41,541 nucleotides of DNA, taken from JBLNDG01 sp050261415 (GTDB taxonomy: Bacteria; Bacillota; Clostridia; Lutisporales; Lutisporaceae). The stretch covers positions 1 through 41,541 of the forward strand of contig JBLNDG010000013.1 of the NCBI GenBank assembly GCA_050261415.1. Direction: 5' to 3'. The position numbers were made by a program, and so were the translations under genes. Shown here piece by piece: positions 40,460-41,541 of this stretch. Each line of letters starts with the position of its first letter. Within the stretch, counting starts at the first letter, position 1. The notes below the pieces were generated by a model. That model made no database searches. It saw only the letters and a program-made list of their open reading frames with translations, and was not told the DNA's origin.

Positions 40460-41541
40460 TTAAAACTCAAATGTACGAAAAACTTCATCAGCAGCTGCAA
40501 GAGCTGCCCCGCTATCAGCCTTGACTCCAAAATGTCTTAGAGTATTACCCATGGCGGATATGGTAGGAAATATGTATTTGGGTGATGCAGATATTCCCAT
40601 TGTGCCTATTCTTACATTGTCGCTGCCTATCTCACCGTTGCCCAAAGCAACATTGTATTTTTTCAGCATGTATTCCCTGAAATCTCTTTCCATTATCCCT
40701 TCAGGCAGTTTTACTACAGTAACAACATCCGATACCAGTTTCTCATCCTTTGTAACTCTTTCCAGCCCTAAAGCATCTACTGCCCTTCTAACTGCTCTTC
40801 CGGCCTTTTCGTGCCGTTTTATTCTCTTTTCCAGCCCCTCTGACAATATGTCTTCAAGGGCTCCCTGTAACCCCCAAATAAGGGTTGCCGGAGGTGACAC
40901 TTCGTGAGGTGCTCTTGATTTGAATTTAGGCTGTTCGCCGCCGTTTTTCCACCATTCATGATACTTTTTTACCTTTATTTCATGATATCTTGTCCAGGTT
41001 TCCAAGTCCAAAGACAGTGAATCGATTGCAGTCTTCCGCCTGGAAATTTTATCGTATACTCTTTGACTTACAGCAATTGTGACCAGTCCCTGGGGCCCAT
41101 TCATACACTTCTGAGCACTTCCAAAGCACAAGTCAATTCCCCATTTATCCGTTTTTAGCTCAACACCGGCTATGGAAGATATTGCATCAACAGCAAATAT
41201 GATATCCCGTTCCCTACACAGCTTTCCAAGCTCCTCTATAGGCTGAATGGCACCTGTAGTAGTCTCGTCATGAACAGCATACAGGCCTTTTATATCTGCA
41301 TCCTTCTCCAGAAGCCTCCTCACAGCTTCAATATCCACTGCGCAGCCGTATTCTGCCTTAACTTCCACAGGTACCATTCCCAATATTTCGAGTATGCTTT
41401 TTGAGACTGCGCCGAAAATACCACTGTTTATTACAAGAACTTTTTCTCCCGGTTCAAAGGTGCTTCTCAATCCCATCTCTATTCCATAAGTACCTGTACC
41501 CGTTGCAATAATTACTTTGTTTTCAGTTTTATAAACCTCCT
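40460..41541 (-). CDS. Class V PLP-dependent aminotransferase (alanine/serine-glyoxylate or PucG-like), 5' end outside window
   Basis: The open frame reaches the window edge, and the in-window part has 359 residues in frame. It begins inside the family's N-terminal segment (EVYKTENKVIIATGTGTYGIEMGLRSTFEPGEKVLVINSG). The PLP-lysine motif is DLCFGSAQKCMNGPQGL, and AVHDETTTGAIQPIEELG is the family's Thr/Gly region. Relatives are alanine-glyoxylate and serine-pyruvate aminotransferases and the ureidoglycine-glyoxylate aminotransferase PucG. Its gene lies 21 bp upstream of the IclR-DUF917 gene, so they are probably co-transcribed. Substrate cannot be assigned. Confidence 0.88.
   Translation of the reverse strand, partial: EVYKTENKVIIATGTGTYGIEMGLRSTFEPGEKVLVINSGIFGAVSKSILEILGMVPVEVKAEYGCAVDIEAVRRLLEKDADIKGLYAVHDETTTGAIQPIEELGKLCRERDIIFAVDAISSIAGVELKTDKWGIDLCFGSAQKCMNGPQGLVTIAVSQRVYDKISRRKTAIDSLSLDLETWTRYHEIKVKKYHEWWKNGGEQPKFKSRAPHEVSPPATLIWGLQGALEDILSEGLEKRIKRHEKAGRAVRRAVDALGLERVTKDEKLVSDVVTVVKLPEGIMERDFREYMLKKYNVALGNGEIGSDNVRIGTMGISASPKYIFPTISAMGNTLRHFGVKADSGAALAAADEVFRTFEF

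Overview
The window looks like the chromosome of a low-GC, Gram-positive, anaerobic Clostridia-type bacterium. The evidence is the division block sepF-yggT-ylmH-divIVA, strong GGAGG ribosome-binding sites, frequent TTG and GTG starts, and ferredoxin- and tungsten-enzyme metabolism. It resembles the Hungateiclostridiaceae/Ruminiclostridium group, but the sequence alone does not fix a genus. Almost every gene is on the minus strand. The exceptions are a tRNA-Pro, an IS3-type transposase and a LysE-type exporter. No rRNA or CRISPR array is visible.

Layout. (1) Positions 1-5530 are core chromosome: the start of a DksA/YteA-like gene, a DUF5665 membrane protein, a short DAHP synthase, and the ylm/division operon (HlyD-like protein, ylmE, sepF, yggT, ylmH, divIVA) read from a promoter near 5490-5517. 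(2) Positions 5838-6022 hold a tRNA-Pro(GGG) with its own promoter and terminator. (3) Positions 6175-7449 hold an IS3-family element, followed by a 169-bp nested inverted repeat at 7506-7674. (4) Positions 7723 to about 24300 are a plasmid-like conjugative element. (5) Positions 24360-26389 hold a truncated ATPase gene, a YdcF-like protein and a LysE-type exporter. (6) Positions 26399-41541 are a metabolic cluster.

The conjugative element follows the gene order of the tcp system of the Clostridium perfringens plasmid pCW3. Read leftward it has two related small proteins around a cell-wall hydrolase, an inverted-repeat-rich intergenic region, a tyrosine-recombinase-like protein directly coupled to an FtsK-like TcpA, then TcpC, a TcpD-like protein, TcpE, a VirB4/TcpF ATPase and a TcpH/VirB6-like channel protein. 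No HUH-type (MOB) relaxase is present. In pCW3 the relaxase TcpM is itself a tyrosine-recombinase-fold protein next to oriT, so the recombinase here (full R-K-H-R-H-Y set) and the hairpins at 16088-16327 are a candidate relaxase/oriT pair. The same element has a replication module: an initiator gene holding five tandem 22-bp iterons, topoisomerase III, and ParA with a ribbon-helix-helix-like partner and TTTAC/GTAAA repeats. It therefore looks like a whole plasmid backbone joined to a chromosome. Its exact ends could not be found.

The metabolic cluster has a BMP/NupOPQ-type ABC importer and a tungsten aldehyde:ferredoxin oxidoreductase with two FeS proteins and an NAD(P)H/FAD reductase. It also has an FMN-reductase-like flavoprotein, a class I aminotransferase, a MoaD/ThiS-like protein ending in GG, a TIGR04076 protein and a flavin reductase. 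Upstream are an unusual IclR-DUF917 single reading frame and a class V aminotransferase cut by the window edge. Together they suggest uptake of a small, possibly nitrogen-containing compound, transamination, and aldehyde oxidation with electrons passed to ferredoxin or NAD. The substrate is unknown.
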